DNA of 64,000 bases from Rhizopus sp. PT2906 (Eukaryota; Mucoromycota; Mucoromycetes; Mucorales; Rhizopodaceae): positions 31,186 through 95,185 of the forward strand of contig JAMYHX010000118.1 in NCBI GenBank assembly GCA_025529335.1, read 5' to 3'. A program made the position numbers and the translations under genes. Under the pieces are notes generated by a model. It was given only the letters and a program-made list of their open reading frames with translations. It had not been told where the DNA came from and did not search any database. Positions 10,316 to 22,338 of the stretch are shown piece after piece; positions within the stretch are counted from its first letter, which is position 1, and every line of letters begins with the position of its first letter.

Positions 10316-13174
10316 TCTTTAAGAAAACAAGGGAAAGAAAAAAAAAAAAAAAAAAAGAACCAAAAAAATCTTTTTTACATGTATAAATCCAATCAAATTA
10401 AAATTCGAGAAAATTTTCCTTTTATATATAAAACATAGGCAGCAGTTCTTGACCCCTCCTCCTTTAAACTGTTTGAACCAATATTTAAGAGTATTATTGT
10501 ACTTTGAGCTAAGTGATCTTGGTTGTAATCATTCTTTCTTTATTTACTGAATTTGTACAACCTAAAATACAATAATAATAAAATAATTGTAATATTTTAT
10601 AATGAGTTTATGCAAGATTAAAGCAGAAAAGAAGGTGAGAATAGCCAAGATTCAGTGCAATTTTCTCTCTCTTTTTGAAATCAAAGTTGCACCTCGTCAG
10701 TTCCTAAGTCGCATGTTACCTAAAAAAGAAACTGTTTGTCTAGAAAACCTTGCGCATGATAGAAAATCTGTCACTTTCTATACGCTTTTACCTTATTTGG
10801 AAAGAATTTCGTTACACCATTCCGACTAGTTTAAGTGTACAAAAGTGTAGTAGCTTTACTAGATTTCTTTTAATAGAGTGCAAATAATCGCTGATTTCTT
10901 CTTCTCTTGCATGTATAATATGACCCTCATTAGCTCTTAAATACATTCATTTGAACAATGTCGCTTCGGCTGCTACAAATACATTAAGTTCCATAGTTAT
11001 CATCAGATAGACGGCATGACCAAATGCATAACAAAGAAATGGTTAAAACCATCATATATGGAACATTCTGGGCCATTAGATGAGAGTTATGTCCCACAAA
11101 ATCAGAGCTTACAATAACTTCTGTTGGAGATGAAGCAAGCTAAAGAAGAAATACAAAGCCTCCATTAACAATTAGGCTCTGTGGACAACGCTTTCACTCA
11201 CAGCAGTTACCAACAAGGTATCTCTGATTACCGTTTATCAAATCCCAATTTCCTGGAAAAATCAAATGTATTCCAAAACATTCAATGTTTAATACTTGAA
11301 AAACGCGTCCAGAAAAAAAAATTAACTGTACAACTCTTGCAGTTACAGCCTGCAGTCCAAGGCTTTATTTCATCTATGTCTGTATGAAGGCCTTCCATTG
11401 GACAACTACAACGTTGTCTTCACAACTCGGGGATCTCGTAGTACAGAATTTCGGATATTCGCCATAATGACAGAAATGTAGTTGTCTACCTTGCCCATAA
11501 TTAGTATGTCCCAGGTCTTAGAGATCACCTGCTATGTCTCGACATCACAATCAAAGAGTACCTACCCCACTTGGTTTCTCCATCATTCGCGAACATAACC
11601 AAAGGTAACTCAACCATTGAAATGACACGAATGCTACATCATATATGAAAGCTACACGTACATTTATGCAAAAGGGATTTCAAGGAACTTATCAGTTGTA
11701 TTTGGTTATGGCGTGTAGAAAATCATTCAACTACATGATGCGTTGATTTCATCATGTTTCATTTTCTAACGTCCAGTCCTTCCTTGCTTTCTTTCTTGTT
11801 CTTTTTGCTTTGGCAGAGTAACTAGTGCAATCGAGTAAAATGGAAAATAGTATCTTTTAAATAAATAAGCTAAATTTGTTGTGCATTTGTTCATGCATTT
11901 ATGAGAACGTCAAAATTGATTTAACCTTGTTATTCCTGTCTACAGATTGAGACCAAGCTTTTTTGAGAGACAGGCTGTCATAATTTCTCACACAGTCATT
12001 AATGGCGCTCCGGATACTTTGAGCCCGATAAATGTTTGATAAAATTGCTTCGCAAACTACTCCAAGATGACTATTAGAGAATACACGAACGACTGCTGCT
12101 ATCACACTTTTTTTAATATGCTGCCAAATCCATTTTTTGTTCTGCTGCAACAATGGGCACTACTCTATGAAAAGTGTATTCCAAACTACTTTACTGAACA
12201 ATTTTTGCATTTCATAATATCGTAATTTAACTTGGTTCATATCAATAATTGAAAAAAAAAAAAAAGGTTGAACATTGCTTTTAGGAATATATAAATAATT
12301 TATCCCTCATTATTCGACAAACATGTCTGCAGCGCGAGTCAAGATAGACAAAGGGTTGCCATCCAAACTAACCCTATTTTTCTCATGGCTGATATATTTT
12401 TATTGTATATTTGCAAGAATTCTTTTGAACGAATATCTGTTACTTATCCCAGCTAGTGCATCACATATTTGAACGTTATATTCATGTCGTAGGCAGCCTA
12501 TTAATATTGTATGGCTTCCAGTTTTCTTTTCCTTTTCTTTTGCAATAAATAATGTAATAATTATTTTGCTTACTAATCTCTACTCAAGATAGCATTAAAA
12601 GCATTATTAACTATTATTTGATACGTTATCCGCGTGATTTTGTTATATCTGACGTGAATCGTGTTGGTCTTCATAATTAATAAGCCAAACACAATTTTTC
12701 ATGGCACAAAAAGCAGCAATGAGCTCAGACCAACTCATAAACCTTGGCTTTACAAAAAGCAAAGTAGAACATAAGCACATTTGAATAAACCATGAACAGA
12801 ATAAGTAACTACAAGACTATAGGAAATACTAAAGCATCATTATCATTATGACAAAAAAAATCTTTTCGGCGTCATCCTTTTTTTTTATTCCTTTAAACAT
12901 CGTTCTAAAGAATGAACTTTATCGATTATTACATAATACCCCATCCTTTGGACTGATTTGGCCTGATTTCTTCTGACTCATACAGTGGCTTTTACCACGT
13001 TTGAATGTCAGTACCAACCATGATCTGGTTACTGCCGGAGACAGAAAAAATTTTTTTTAATATAAAAAGAAGAGAAAAAAAAATTACTAAATAAAATTTT
13101 TTTCTTACAGAGTGGAACCATATAAACACTTTTTTTTTACAGAGTGGAACCTCTTTTAGTAATTCGTGTATAGA
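10316..13174. other. Gene-poor stretch of 2.9 kb
   Basis: No intact gene is supported. Small ORFs at 10602-10829 (+) and 11899-12153 (-) lack recognisable domains. The segment 11060-11660 contains a decayed reading frame, annotated separately. At about 13110-13150, just upstream of the threonine aldolase, the string acagagtggaacc occurs twice about 28 bp apart with T-runs before each copy. Confidence 0.5.
11060..11660 (+). pseudogene. Decayed ORF, probably mobile-element derived
   Basis: One plus-strand reading frame can be followed through several stop codons: LLLEMKQAKEEIQSLH, then an open part 11181-11387, then PSIGQLQRCLHNSGIS, a TAG, YRISDIRHNDRNVVVYLAHN, another TAG, and YVPGLRDHLLCLDITIKEYL. 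The pattern 'S..L...L...GI....I.DI...DRNVV..L.H..Y...L' is protein-like and reminds me of ORF1-type proteins common in Mucorales repeats, but that is from memory and unverified. The stops indicate a dead copy. Confidence 0.4.
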
Positions 13175-14440
13175 ATGTCTCCTTTATCCAAGTTCATTGT
13201 TACCCCTTTGGCCTCTCGTCGCTTATTTTCAACCACAGTTGCTCCTCATGCTTACTATACTGCTTCCTTGGTTCATGATGTATCAAAAAAGGTCAACAAA
13301 AACTTAAAGCTCTATGACTTCCGAAGTGATACTGTCACTGCCCCTACAGATGAAATGTTTGACCTCATGAAGCATGCTTCTCGTTCTGATGATGTCTTCC
13401 AGGTACGTGTTACTATTATGCATCCTATTGAATAATACGTACTTACTTGACTATAGGAAGACAAATCTGTTAATGACCTCCAAGATTACGTGGCTGAATT
13501 AACTGGCCACGAAGCTGCTCTCTTTTGCGCTAGTGGTACCATGACAAACCAGTTGGCCCTTCGTACCCATTTGGTCACTCCTCCTCACTCAGTCGTCTGT
13601 GATTCTCGCGCTCACGTCTTTCTCTGGGAAGCAGGTGGTATTGCTGTCCATTCTCGTGCCTCTGTTTCTCCTGTGATTGCTTCAAACGGTGTTCACGTAA
13701 CAAGTGAAGAAATCGAAGCAAACCTCTTGGGTGAAGACATCTATTCTGCACCTACACGTGTTGTCTCTCTTGAAAATACTTTAAATGGTATGATTTTCCC
13801 TATTGAAGAGCTTGCCAAGATATCCAAAATGGCTCGTTCCAAGGGTCTCGCTATGCATCTTGATGGTGCTCGTCTCTGGAACGCCTCTCAAGAGACTGGT
13901 ATATCACTAAAGGAATACGGTAAACTCTTTGATTCCATGTCGCTTTGCCTTTCTAAGGGTGTAGGTGCTCCCATTGGTTCCATCGTCGTTGGTAACGCCA
14001 AGTTCATCGACCGAGTCCGTCATTATCGTAAACTCTTTGGTGGTGGATGGAGACAAGCTGGTTTCATGGCCGTAGCTGCTAAACATGGAATTGAACACAT
14101 CGTACCCACCATGAAGGAAACCCATCAATTGGCCAAGTACTTGGCGGACCAACTCGTTGCTATGGGAATTGATCTCCAGGTCCCTGTGCATACCAACATG
14201 GTCTTCATTGACACTACTCGCGCAAACATTGAAATTCAACGCGATTTAATTCCTGCCTTGGCTGAACGTAACATCAAGATGGGTGGAATGGGAAAGAAGG
14301 CTCGTCTGGTCTTGCATCATCAAATTGATCGTCAAGGTGTTGACTCCTTTTTAGAAGTTATGCGTGATGTTGTTATGGCTGCTCATCGTAACCGCAAAGA
14401 AGAACAATCTACACGGCTTGCTTTAAATAACTCTGTCTAA
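13175..14440 (+). CDS. GLY1: L-threonine / L-allo-threonine aldolase (GLY1-like)
   Basis: A PLP-dependent aldolase that cleaves L-threonine or L-allo-threonine to glycine and acetaldehyde. Exon 1 is 13175-13402 and exon 2 is 13457-14440. Signature segments are YDFRSDTVTAPTDEM, CASGTMTNQLALRTH, SLENTLNGMIFPIEE, MHLDGARLWNAS, and the PLP-lysine region SMSLCLSKGVGAPIGS. The rest of the fold continues through RKLFGGGWRQAG. The first about 25 residues (SKFIVTPLASRRLFSTT) are basic and Ser/Thr-rich and could be a mitochondrial targeting peptide, which is unusual for yeast Gly1. The true ATG is at 13175; the frame opens nine bases earlier at a GTG. Codon use is C-richer than in its neighbours, suggesting strong expression. 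Confidence 0.94.
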
Positions 14441-15073
14441 GGATAACTTTTAAGCATATACCATCTCATTTTGTTCTTTTGCATCATCTCACTTTTTCAT
14501 TTACATTTACATCATCTATTACCACTATCACACTTATTGAATAAATAGAATTAATACATCTATAAATTCTGTATAAAATAAACGGATATAGCACGGCTAT
14601 AACAGCATATATGAACTCCCCTTTGATATTACATACATATTCCCTTCATAATTCTACACAAGTTTCTCAAAATAATCATCGTTTATATGTTTGATTGCAT
14701 TCTATTAAAGATGTCAATGATGTAAGTGTGGGTTATTTTAATAGAATCATATGATATTGTTAGATGGTATGAGATTAAAGGGGGAAGTGGTGCCATTTGA
14801 TAAAAGATATGGCTAGGTGCGATATCATTTATCTTTGGTGATTATGAAGAAAAGCATAACCTTTGAAATTTAATTATAATTACTTTCTCGCATTCAATCA
14901 AGTGTAATGGATTCTTATTAAAGGACTGTCTAAACCTTCTACATGGTAAGTGTTATCACAGTTGGATCTATGATAATGATTTCAATCGGCGACAAGGCCC
15001 CAGTGTCTCTAACAAAAAGAACTACATTAATCATTTTTCCTTTTTCTTCTCTCCTTCTCCTATTAATATAGCC
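14441..15073. other. Intergenic: GLY1 3' end and CobW promoter
   Basis: These 630 bp follow the aldolase stop and precede the CobW ATG. The last 60 bp before the CobW start are strongly pyrimidine-rich. No ORF worth naming was seen. Confidence 0.4.
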
Positions 15074-16308
15074 ATGTCTACCACAGTAAAACCGATTCCA
15101 ATCACAGTATTCACAGGATTCTTAGGAAGCGGTATAATCATCATTAACTTTTATTATCCTTTGAAAAGACTAAAATATGTCATACTTTTTACAGGCAAAA
15201 CGACACAGATATTGAATTTGTTGCGCAAGGTGCCAAAGGACTATAAGATTTGCTTATTAAAGAATGAATTCGGAGACATTGAAGGTGTGAAATGATCGTA
15301 CAATACACATTAGATATTAAACGTATTTATAGTTGACAGTCAGTTGGCTAAAGAGTCAAACATTGGTGTACAAGAAATGGTGAACGGTTGCTTATGCTGT
15401 GTACTCGTAGGTCAGATGAAATTGGCTTTACAAGAACTCAAAGGTAAATGTTATATCTTTCAGGCATGCATATCAAGCTCACATCTTATAAATACACAGA
15501 AAAATATAACCCTGACAGAATCATTGTTGAGACAAGTGGTTCCGCATTTCCTGGTAAATCAAAAAGCACCCTTAATTTTCTCCCTTGGAAACTGATTTAA
15601 AAAAGGATAGCACCTATCGCATGGCAAATTAGAGAAATGGAATCAGAAGGATTCACGCTTGACTCGATCATTACAGTAATCGACTGTGAAAATTTCAATG
15701 GTTATGAAGACACCAGTTATACAGCCAAGCTACAAGCTCAATATACCGATGTCATCTTACTAAACAAGTATGAACTTGTAGATGAGCGTAGACTGGACTC
15801 AGTGGTGGATGCTGTCAATGTCCTTAATACCGATACTCCCAAAGTAAAATGCGAGAAAGATGGTATTTCACCTGATCTTGTCTTTGGACTAGACACGCAG
15901 CTGTTCAAAATAGGGTACAGCCATGCTCACACATTGGAATCAATGGTATTTGATCCGCATCACCAGAAAAATGAAGTTGATTTGATACAGGTCACTCAAA
16001 ATGTAACTGACAAAGGACTCGGCAAAGAAGAATTAGAGACCTTTTTGAAATCGATGCCCAAGGATGATATCTATCGCATCAAAGGATTTATTCGATTGAA
16101 TGACGGTCAATTAGTCATTATTAACCATGCATTCGGACGATACACCATGACGCCTGTGGAGAATGAAGAAACACTAGAAAATACAAAGGACGTGCAAGTA
16201 AAGGTCACTGTCATGGGTCAAGATTTAAGAATGTACACAGAAAGAGTCAAGGGATTATTAAATGGTCAAGAAGGTGAAGTCAAACTGACTCAAGCCCATC
16301 GCCATTAG
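15074..16308 (+). CDS. CobW/P47K-type G3E GTPase (putative metallochaperone)
   Basis: A G3E-family GTPase that likely hands a metal such as zinc to client enzymes. Walker A GFLGSGKTT is interrupted by an intron after the second glycine of GSG. Then follow LLKNEFGDIEGV, the metal-binding GCLCC motif, IVETSGSAFP, the DxxG-like region IITVIDCENFNGY, and the guanine motif LLNKYELV. A C-terminal CobW_C domain (about 100 residues) contains DIYRIKGFIRLNDG. The exons are about 15074-15133, 15195-15288, about 15335-15443, about 15497-15553 and about 15608-16308, the middle boundaries being approximate. The short reading frames around 15540-15600 are introns. It belongs to the same superfamily as the UreG gene at 38.7-39.8 kb. 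The metal is not identifiable from sequence. Confidence 0.88.
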
Positions 16309-16394
16309 ATACAGCTGAAGGGGGAGGGGGTTTATGCTAGAAATAAAGTGATGTACAAGAATTTATTACAGAAAGCAGCCAACGTTTTTGAATA

Positions 16395-18739
16395 TTAATG
16401 CTTTTTCTTGTCTTCAAGTGTGAGTTTGTTCAATGTTTTAATATCACCTTCTCTTAGTAGTTCTTCTTCACGAGAGGTACTTTGACCATCCTTTCTTAAT
16501 GCAGGAAATTGTTTACGAGGCAAAGGTATCAAGCTTTCATCTTCCTCTTCTTCATCCTGATTATCAAAGTATCCAATGGCGTTGCGCATACGTGGACTAG
16601 CAGGTGCTGACAGCGGCTTTGGGATCTTGACAGGTGTAGTTGTCATTTCCTCTTCCTCATCATCCACAAACGAGTCAGGATAAACTCTTCGCAAAGCTAA
16701 TTGACGTGCCTTGATATACTCCAAGCCCATACGCTTCCAATCGAGCAGATCAGATAGACGTTCTGTACGATTACGCTGATTGATACGTTGACGACGCGTC
16801 TTTTGACAAAACCTAAACATTTGCTCAGAGAGTTGTTGTATAGACTCTTCCACAGATTTGAGGCGTCGATCCACAATGTAGATACCATAGTCTTCACAGT
16901 TTTCGATATTTTCATCCATGAAACATCCGAATCCAGAGAGGTTTGTTGTAATAGAAGGGACACCCATGACGGTACATTCGGCAGGCGTGTATCCCCAAGG
17001 TTCATAGTAAGAAGGAAAGACACCCAAGTGGCAACCACGAACAAAGTCTTCATAATCAAGACTTAGCAAAGGGTTGTTGGCATTCAGAAATTCAGGATGG
17101 AAAATCACCTTGACGCGGTCATCAGACTTGTTATACAACTGCAGTCGTCTCAGCTGGTTGATGATTGGATCATTACCATCGTCTACCATGTTATGAGTGA
17201 CAATAGGTGGTAAGCTTTGGTTTTTTAATGCAAACACTCGACGCTTCAAGAGAATCTTGTCCTCGTTTGAAAGAAAATGAGTGGGATCCACGTTTTCACC
17301 TCCTCTCAGGGCACTTTCATAGATTCGCTTGCCAATACGTTGCTGGATTTCGTTGACAGTTTCTCTCAGTTGCTTTGTTACTGCCTGACCTTTCAATGCC
17401 TCAACATTGAAAGATCGAGTGGCAGCAGGCATGACAATGAAGGCAACGACGGTTGTCTTTGAATTAGCTGCCCTCAAGCGGTCATTTAATCCTATACAAT
17501 AAAATAAACACAGTGATACATGCAGATCTATCTCATTACTTACGACCAAGAGCCTCTACAAACATATCTACACCCTTATTACGATATTCATATCGGCCAG
17601 CTGTGAAAAAGTAAACCGTATGGTCCAAATCAAAATCATAGTGTCCATAAAAGTGACCACGAACGAAATCATTGATCTTTTCCTTATTAAGAGCATGTTT
17701 ATTCTGAAACTCATGTACAGCTTGGAACTTGACTACGTTCAGACCGTTGGGCAATACACCATCTAAGAATAATTGTCAAAAAAAGGGCTTATTTGTCTAT
17801 TTTTTTTTTTTTTTTGGCTTACCTGGCTTTCGTTTCAAAAGATGTTCACTTTCATAGGCAGTAATATGTGAGACTGTGGTGAAGACATCAGAACAATGAG
17901 CAGCACCTCTCTCGATACAGTAGCGGTGATAGATGCCACGCTTTCCGGCTTCTTGATCAACATCAAAGTTGCGAAGATTATTATAGAAATCCACAGAACC
18001 AGCGCACAAGTAACGACCGAGCAAGGTAGCGTGTGTAGTAAATACAGTTGTTACGTCTATTTTACGTTTCTTGATCAGTGGTATTGCTACACCAGCTAAC
18101 CATTCATGGAAATGAGCAATGATAGCAGGGTTTAGTGATTTTGGGGAAGAAGGCTGTTGGTTGTACTACGCCAAAAACAGTTAGAGAAAACATACCATAT
18201 TTTTCCATATTCACATTCTTACTCGCTTTGTGATCTCTTCCAAAAACCAAGCGACAACATAACCAAACAATATCGCTTCGTTGGTTTCTTGATCATTTGG
18301 AGGAGAAGGGATTCCTGCAACACGCCAAATATCGCCTTTCCATTCATCCAGTTTATGATTGACACTTCCAGTATCAAACAGTAAAACATAAGGCGCTCCT
18401 TCAACTAACCATCGACCAAACAAGTACTTTACTCCTTGAGAAGATAATGCGTCCAAAGCTTCTTTGATTATCTGTGTAGGAGGTTCAAGAGCTTCTACCT
18501 CCATAGGTGCCGTCTTGTAGGAAAGTGGTCCGATCAAACAGTATCTTTCACCAAATTCACGTACAGTTACTGGTACCTTTGTCTTTATCACAGTGTAGAT
18601 ACCACCGACTACAAGATACATGACGTGTTTATACTCTTTCTAGTCCCTCTCTCTCTTGATATTTGTACATACCTTTATTTGCCACTTCCCAAGCAATTTC
18701 AAACAAGAGTGGATTATACACGTCTTTGGTAGGTGCCAT
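16395..18739 (-). CDS. GSY1: Glycogen synthase (GT3)
   Basis: UDP-glucose:glycogen glucosyltransferase, the chain-elongating enzyme of glycogen storage in the cytosol. It starts at 18739 with NPLLFEIAWEVANK followed by VGGIYTVIKTK (UDP-glucose loop). It continues with AIIAHFHEWLAG, TTHATLLGRYLCAG, RGAAHCSDVFTTVSHIT, DGVLPNGLNVVKF, FTAGRYEYRNKGVDMF and the GT3 nucleotide-sugar E-x7-E region PSYYEPWGYTPAECTVMG. The C-terminal regulatory tail is acidic and Ser/Thr-rich (DDEEEEMTTTPVKIPK, PLSAPASPRMR), as expected for control by phosphorylation. Five or so introns, with clean frames, occur near 18620-18675, 18165-18225, 17764-17820 and 17492-17540. A TA microsatellite directly precedes the ATG. 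The 3' end is convergent with CobW, 86 bp apart. Confidence 0.95.
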
Positions 18740-20235
18740 TATATAATATATATATATATTAAGCTTAGAGAAGAAGAAACAAAAGAAAGAAAAGGGAAAA
18801 TGAAATAAATTTATGCTTAAAACGTCATGGCGGAATTAATGACTTGTGTTTATGCTCATGTCCTCGTAATATCTGTTTTGCTCAAGATACCGCTTTAAAA
18901 GATCGCCTTTTATAGTAATCCATCTCGAATACAATAAGTTTCTGATTGGCCAGGAAGAATCCAAAGATCTGAAAAGATGCATGATATGGGATCGTTTAAG
19001 CATAAAAGTAAGCACGTACAGTGTTTGATTCAAAGCAATAAGCTACTCTTGATATATACGTAAATATCCATAGTATTTATACATAAAGATCAATCAAAAC
19101 AACCAAGCCTCATACTTCAAACACGCAATTTCCCAGAGTATCACATAAACGATAGATTTGTGATAACTGTGAGTTGAGTAATTTGACTCTATGTATTATG
19201 ATTGCATCTATCTTTACTTAACGAAGGCACAGGCAAAACTCTCTTATTTGAAAATGACTTTGGATACTAATTATACATTTAATAGACTCTAGTCATCATC
19301 CGTCATGGACATGGGTTCATTTTTGTTGGAGCACTAGATTGAATCACTATGCGTTGTTTAGTTCATTAGATCCTAATGATTTGGTGATCTTTTTTATACC
19401 TGTGCCTTGTTTAGTATTCTGACCTCAATTTTCCTTTTGCTGCAAATCCTGTAAACTTGAAATCATTTATCTTTGTGTCCAAACCATAAAGGACATTAAA
19501 GCTTGTCTAGTTGGCTTCATCTAATGACAATAGAGAAAAAAAAAAGACTGACAATAATTTCGAGAAGCATAGAATAAAAGTTTGAGCTCACTTCTTGCGC
19601 AGATTTGTTTTTTTTTTTTTTTTTAAAAAAAAAAAGAAAAGCTCGTTAATAACCTGTGTGTTCAAAATATGAATGTAGGTTTTGTGTTTTTCAACCTCTT
19701 TTTCAAGAAGCTCAATTGTGCTCAGATCAGAGAGATCAAGTACCTGTATGAATTATCTCTGCTTGTGACATGTAGCACCATCTTTTTGAAAGATAAAATC
19801 TTTCTTCTCGTTCTTTATTATCTTTCAAAGAAACCATGTAAATAAACAGTCCTCATATAATTCTAAATGATCACACACAGATTAAGCATGCTCTTGTCAA
19901 AAAGACAACTTTATATCCCTTCATTAGACTTTATTATAGGTACATGTCATTCATTTCTTCACGTTTTATTTACCTTGAATCCTGTAAGCCTCGGTTCTTA
20001 TCTGACCAGATCACTGATAGTCATTGTCCTTTTCTTTTTTTAAACCCTTTGTCTGTGATTCAGCTTTGGATTGCAAACTAAAGGCACGTATCGGTTGACC
20101 ACAATTCACATTAACGCATACCAAATGACTATTGCTCTTTGGATCAAGAGGTATTTCGGAATGAAGAAAGGCTTATAACTCCGACTGTGATAATTCAGCT
20201 TGTACACACACACACACCTGGGCCTGTCAAATTTT
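18740..20235. other. Divergent intergenic region, GSY1 / GatA
   Basis: These 1.5 kb contain no supported gene; the minus ORF at 18836-19033 is featureless. A (TA)n tract lies at 18743-18762, and long homopolymers (T then A) at about 19607-19636 could form a T/A hairpin. Promoters of both flanking genes should be here. Confidence 0.4.
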
Positions 20236-22169
20236 ATGTTTATGATTCCTAGGTTGAAATCAAGGCTAATTGCTACTACAACACATTCATTACAAACTGT
20301 AAAGACATATTATTAGTATTACGATTATTTGCTCATCTATTTAAACACTCAAAGTGCCGACATTCTTCTAGTCTGGCGATTCAACAATGTTTGCATACGA
20401 TTGACAACTATAATTCAGAGATCAACGCCTTTATCTCAATAAATGATAGAAAGTTACTAGAGGAAAAGGCAAAGGAATCAGATCATAGACGCGAACAAGG
20501 TTTGAATTTTATTATTATTATTATTATTATTCTGCTTGCTAACTCTTTATAGGACAACCTATTGGACCTCTGGATGGTGTACCTATTGCAATAAAGGACA
20601 ATTTATGTACAAGTGCTCTTCCAACCACCTGTGCTTCCAATATGTTAAAGGGTACTTTTTATGCAATGTGCTTGCAGTTATCTAACTATAAAATAGATTT
20701 TATATCCCCTTATGACGCAACAGTAGTTCAGTTACTTGATAAAGCAGGTGCATTAATTGTAGGAAAGACTAATATGGATGAATTCGGGATGGGGTAAATA
20801 AAGAAAAGAATGAAAAATATACAGAAACAAGTAGTAATACAAGGGGAAAAAAAAAGTTCAGCAAATAGACACAGTGTATTTGGACCAGTTATTAATCCAC
20901 ACAGCTTAAACCAAGAGAATAAGCGATTAGCAGGTGGAAGTTCTGGAGGAAGTGCAGCAAGTGTAGCAATGAATATGTGTAGAGTGTAGGTTCATCCTTT
21001 TTTTTTAAAAGAAAAAAAAAATTGACGATTATTGAGGGAGATAGTGCCTTAGGTTCAGACACGGGTGGATCAGTGAGAATGCCAGCTTCATATTGTGGTA
21101 TTGTTGGTTTTAAACCATCCTATGGTCGATGTTCGCGTTATGGGCTAGTAGCCTATGCTAATTCATTGGATACGATTGGAATATTATCAAGGACAGTCGA
21201 AGATTGTGCCAATGTTTACAGTAAGTTTACGTCCTTGACAATATTGTACTCATCTTGCTTATTCTTAGATGCAATTTCAAAATATGATGAATTGGATCCT
21301 ACATCGATGCCTTTGAAATTAAGAAATGAAATAGATGAAAAAGATAAAGAATTGGCATCAAGGTGGGAAAAGGATCTGAGTGGTCTTGTCGTGGGTATTC
21401 CACAAGAGTTTTATGTGGACTCATTATCCCCCAAAGTGATCAGTGCGTGGAGAGAAGGCATTGATCGATTTAAACAACTTGGAGCCAAGATTATAACAGT
21501 ATCCATGCCACATACACCTTTAGCTTTACCTGCTTATTATATCATTGCATTAGCAGAAGCAAGCTCTAATTTAGCAAGATATGATGGTGTGAAGTATGGT
21601 AAATCGATTAGATTAAGGAAATTCTGGAACCTTTCTTTATAATAATGTATTCTAATAGGTCATCGGAGTGCGACAGAAGGACAAGATGAGGATCAATTAT
21701 TATTTGCGAGTACACGCACACAGGGATTTGGTGCTGAGGTTCAAAGGCGCATATTGCTTGGGACTCATGTCCTTACGGCTGGGTAACAAGTTAATTAAGA
21801 TCCATTATTCATATATTAATAGGTTAATGTAGGACTTATGAAACTTTATTTTTACCAGCACAAAAGGCAAGAAGACTCATCCAACAAGACTTTAATAATG
21901 TCTTTTGTCAGCCTAATCCATTGATGACACATGAATGTGGTCAAGCTCATCTGATACTCATACCAAGTGCAACAGGTGATGCACCTACACTGAAAGAACA
22001 AGGAATGAATGAATATATCAATGATGTGATGACTTTACCTGCTAATTTAGCTGGTGTACCTGCAATTACAGTGCCATTCATCAAGGATGGTCAACCAATA
22101 GGTCTACAGCTCATGAGCCAATATGGTTACGATCAATTCTTATTGTCAATGGCTCAAAAGATACAATAA
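20236..22169 (+). CDS. Mitochondrial glutamyl-tRNA(Gln) amidotransferase subunit A
   Basis: GatA (yeast Her2) is the amidase subunit that makes Gln-tRNA(Gln) in mitochondria. The amidase-signature Ser-cisSer-Lys triad is visible: Lys in GVPIAIKDNL, the Ser-rich loop AGGSSGGSAAS, and the nucleophile region LGSDTGGSVRMPAS. Further landmarks are IVGKTNMDEFGMG, GIVGFKPSYGRCSRYGLVAYANSLD, and the C-terminal GVPAITVPF and GLQLM. The proposed start at 20236 gives MFMIPRLKSRLIATTTHS, a basic presequence, and needs a first intron at about 20299-20352. This start is less sure than the rest. Another seven or so introns follow, one containing a (TTA)n run near 20509-20530. The partners GatB and GatC/F are not in the window. 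Confidence 0.88.
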
Positions 22170-22298
22170 TTCATTTTTTTTTTTCTTAAAAGCGGGATTC
22201 TTATATAACTGTGTTCTTTTACCTTTTTTATTTCTTTTTCTTTTCCCTTTTTTTTTTGGTTGTTGTTGAAAATAAACTTAAAGTGGCGATAAGGAGAC

Positions 22299-22331
<33 letters not shown>

Positions 22332-22338
22332 AAAGAGA

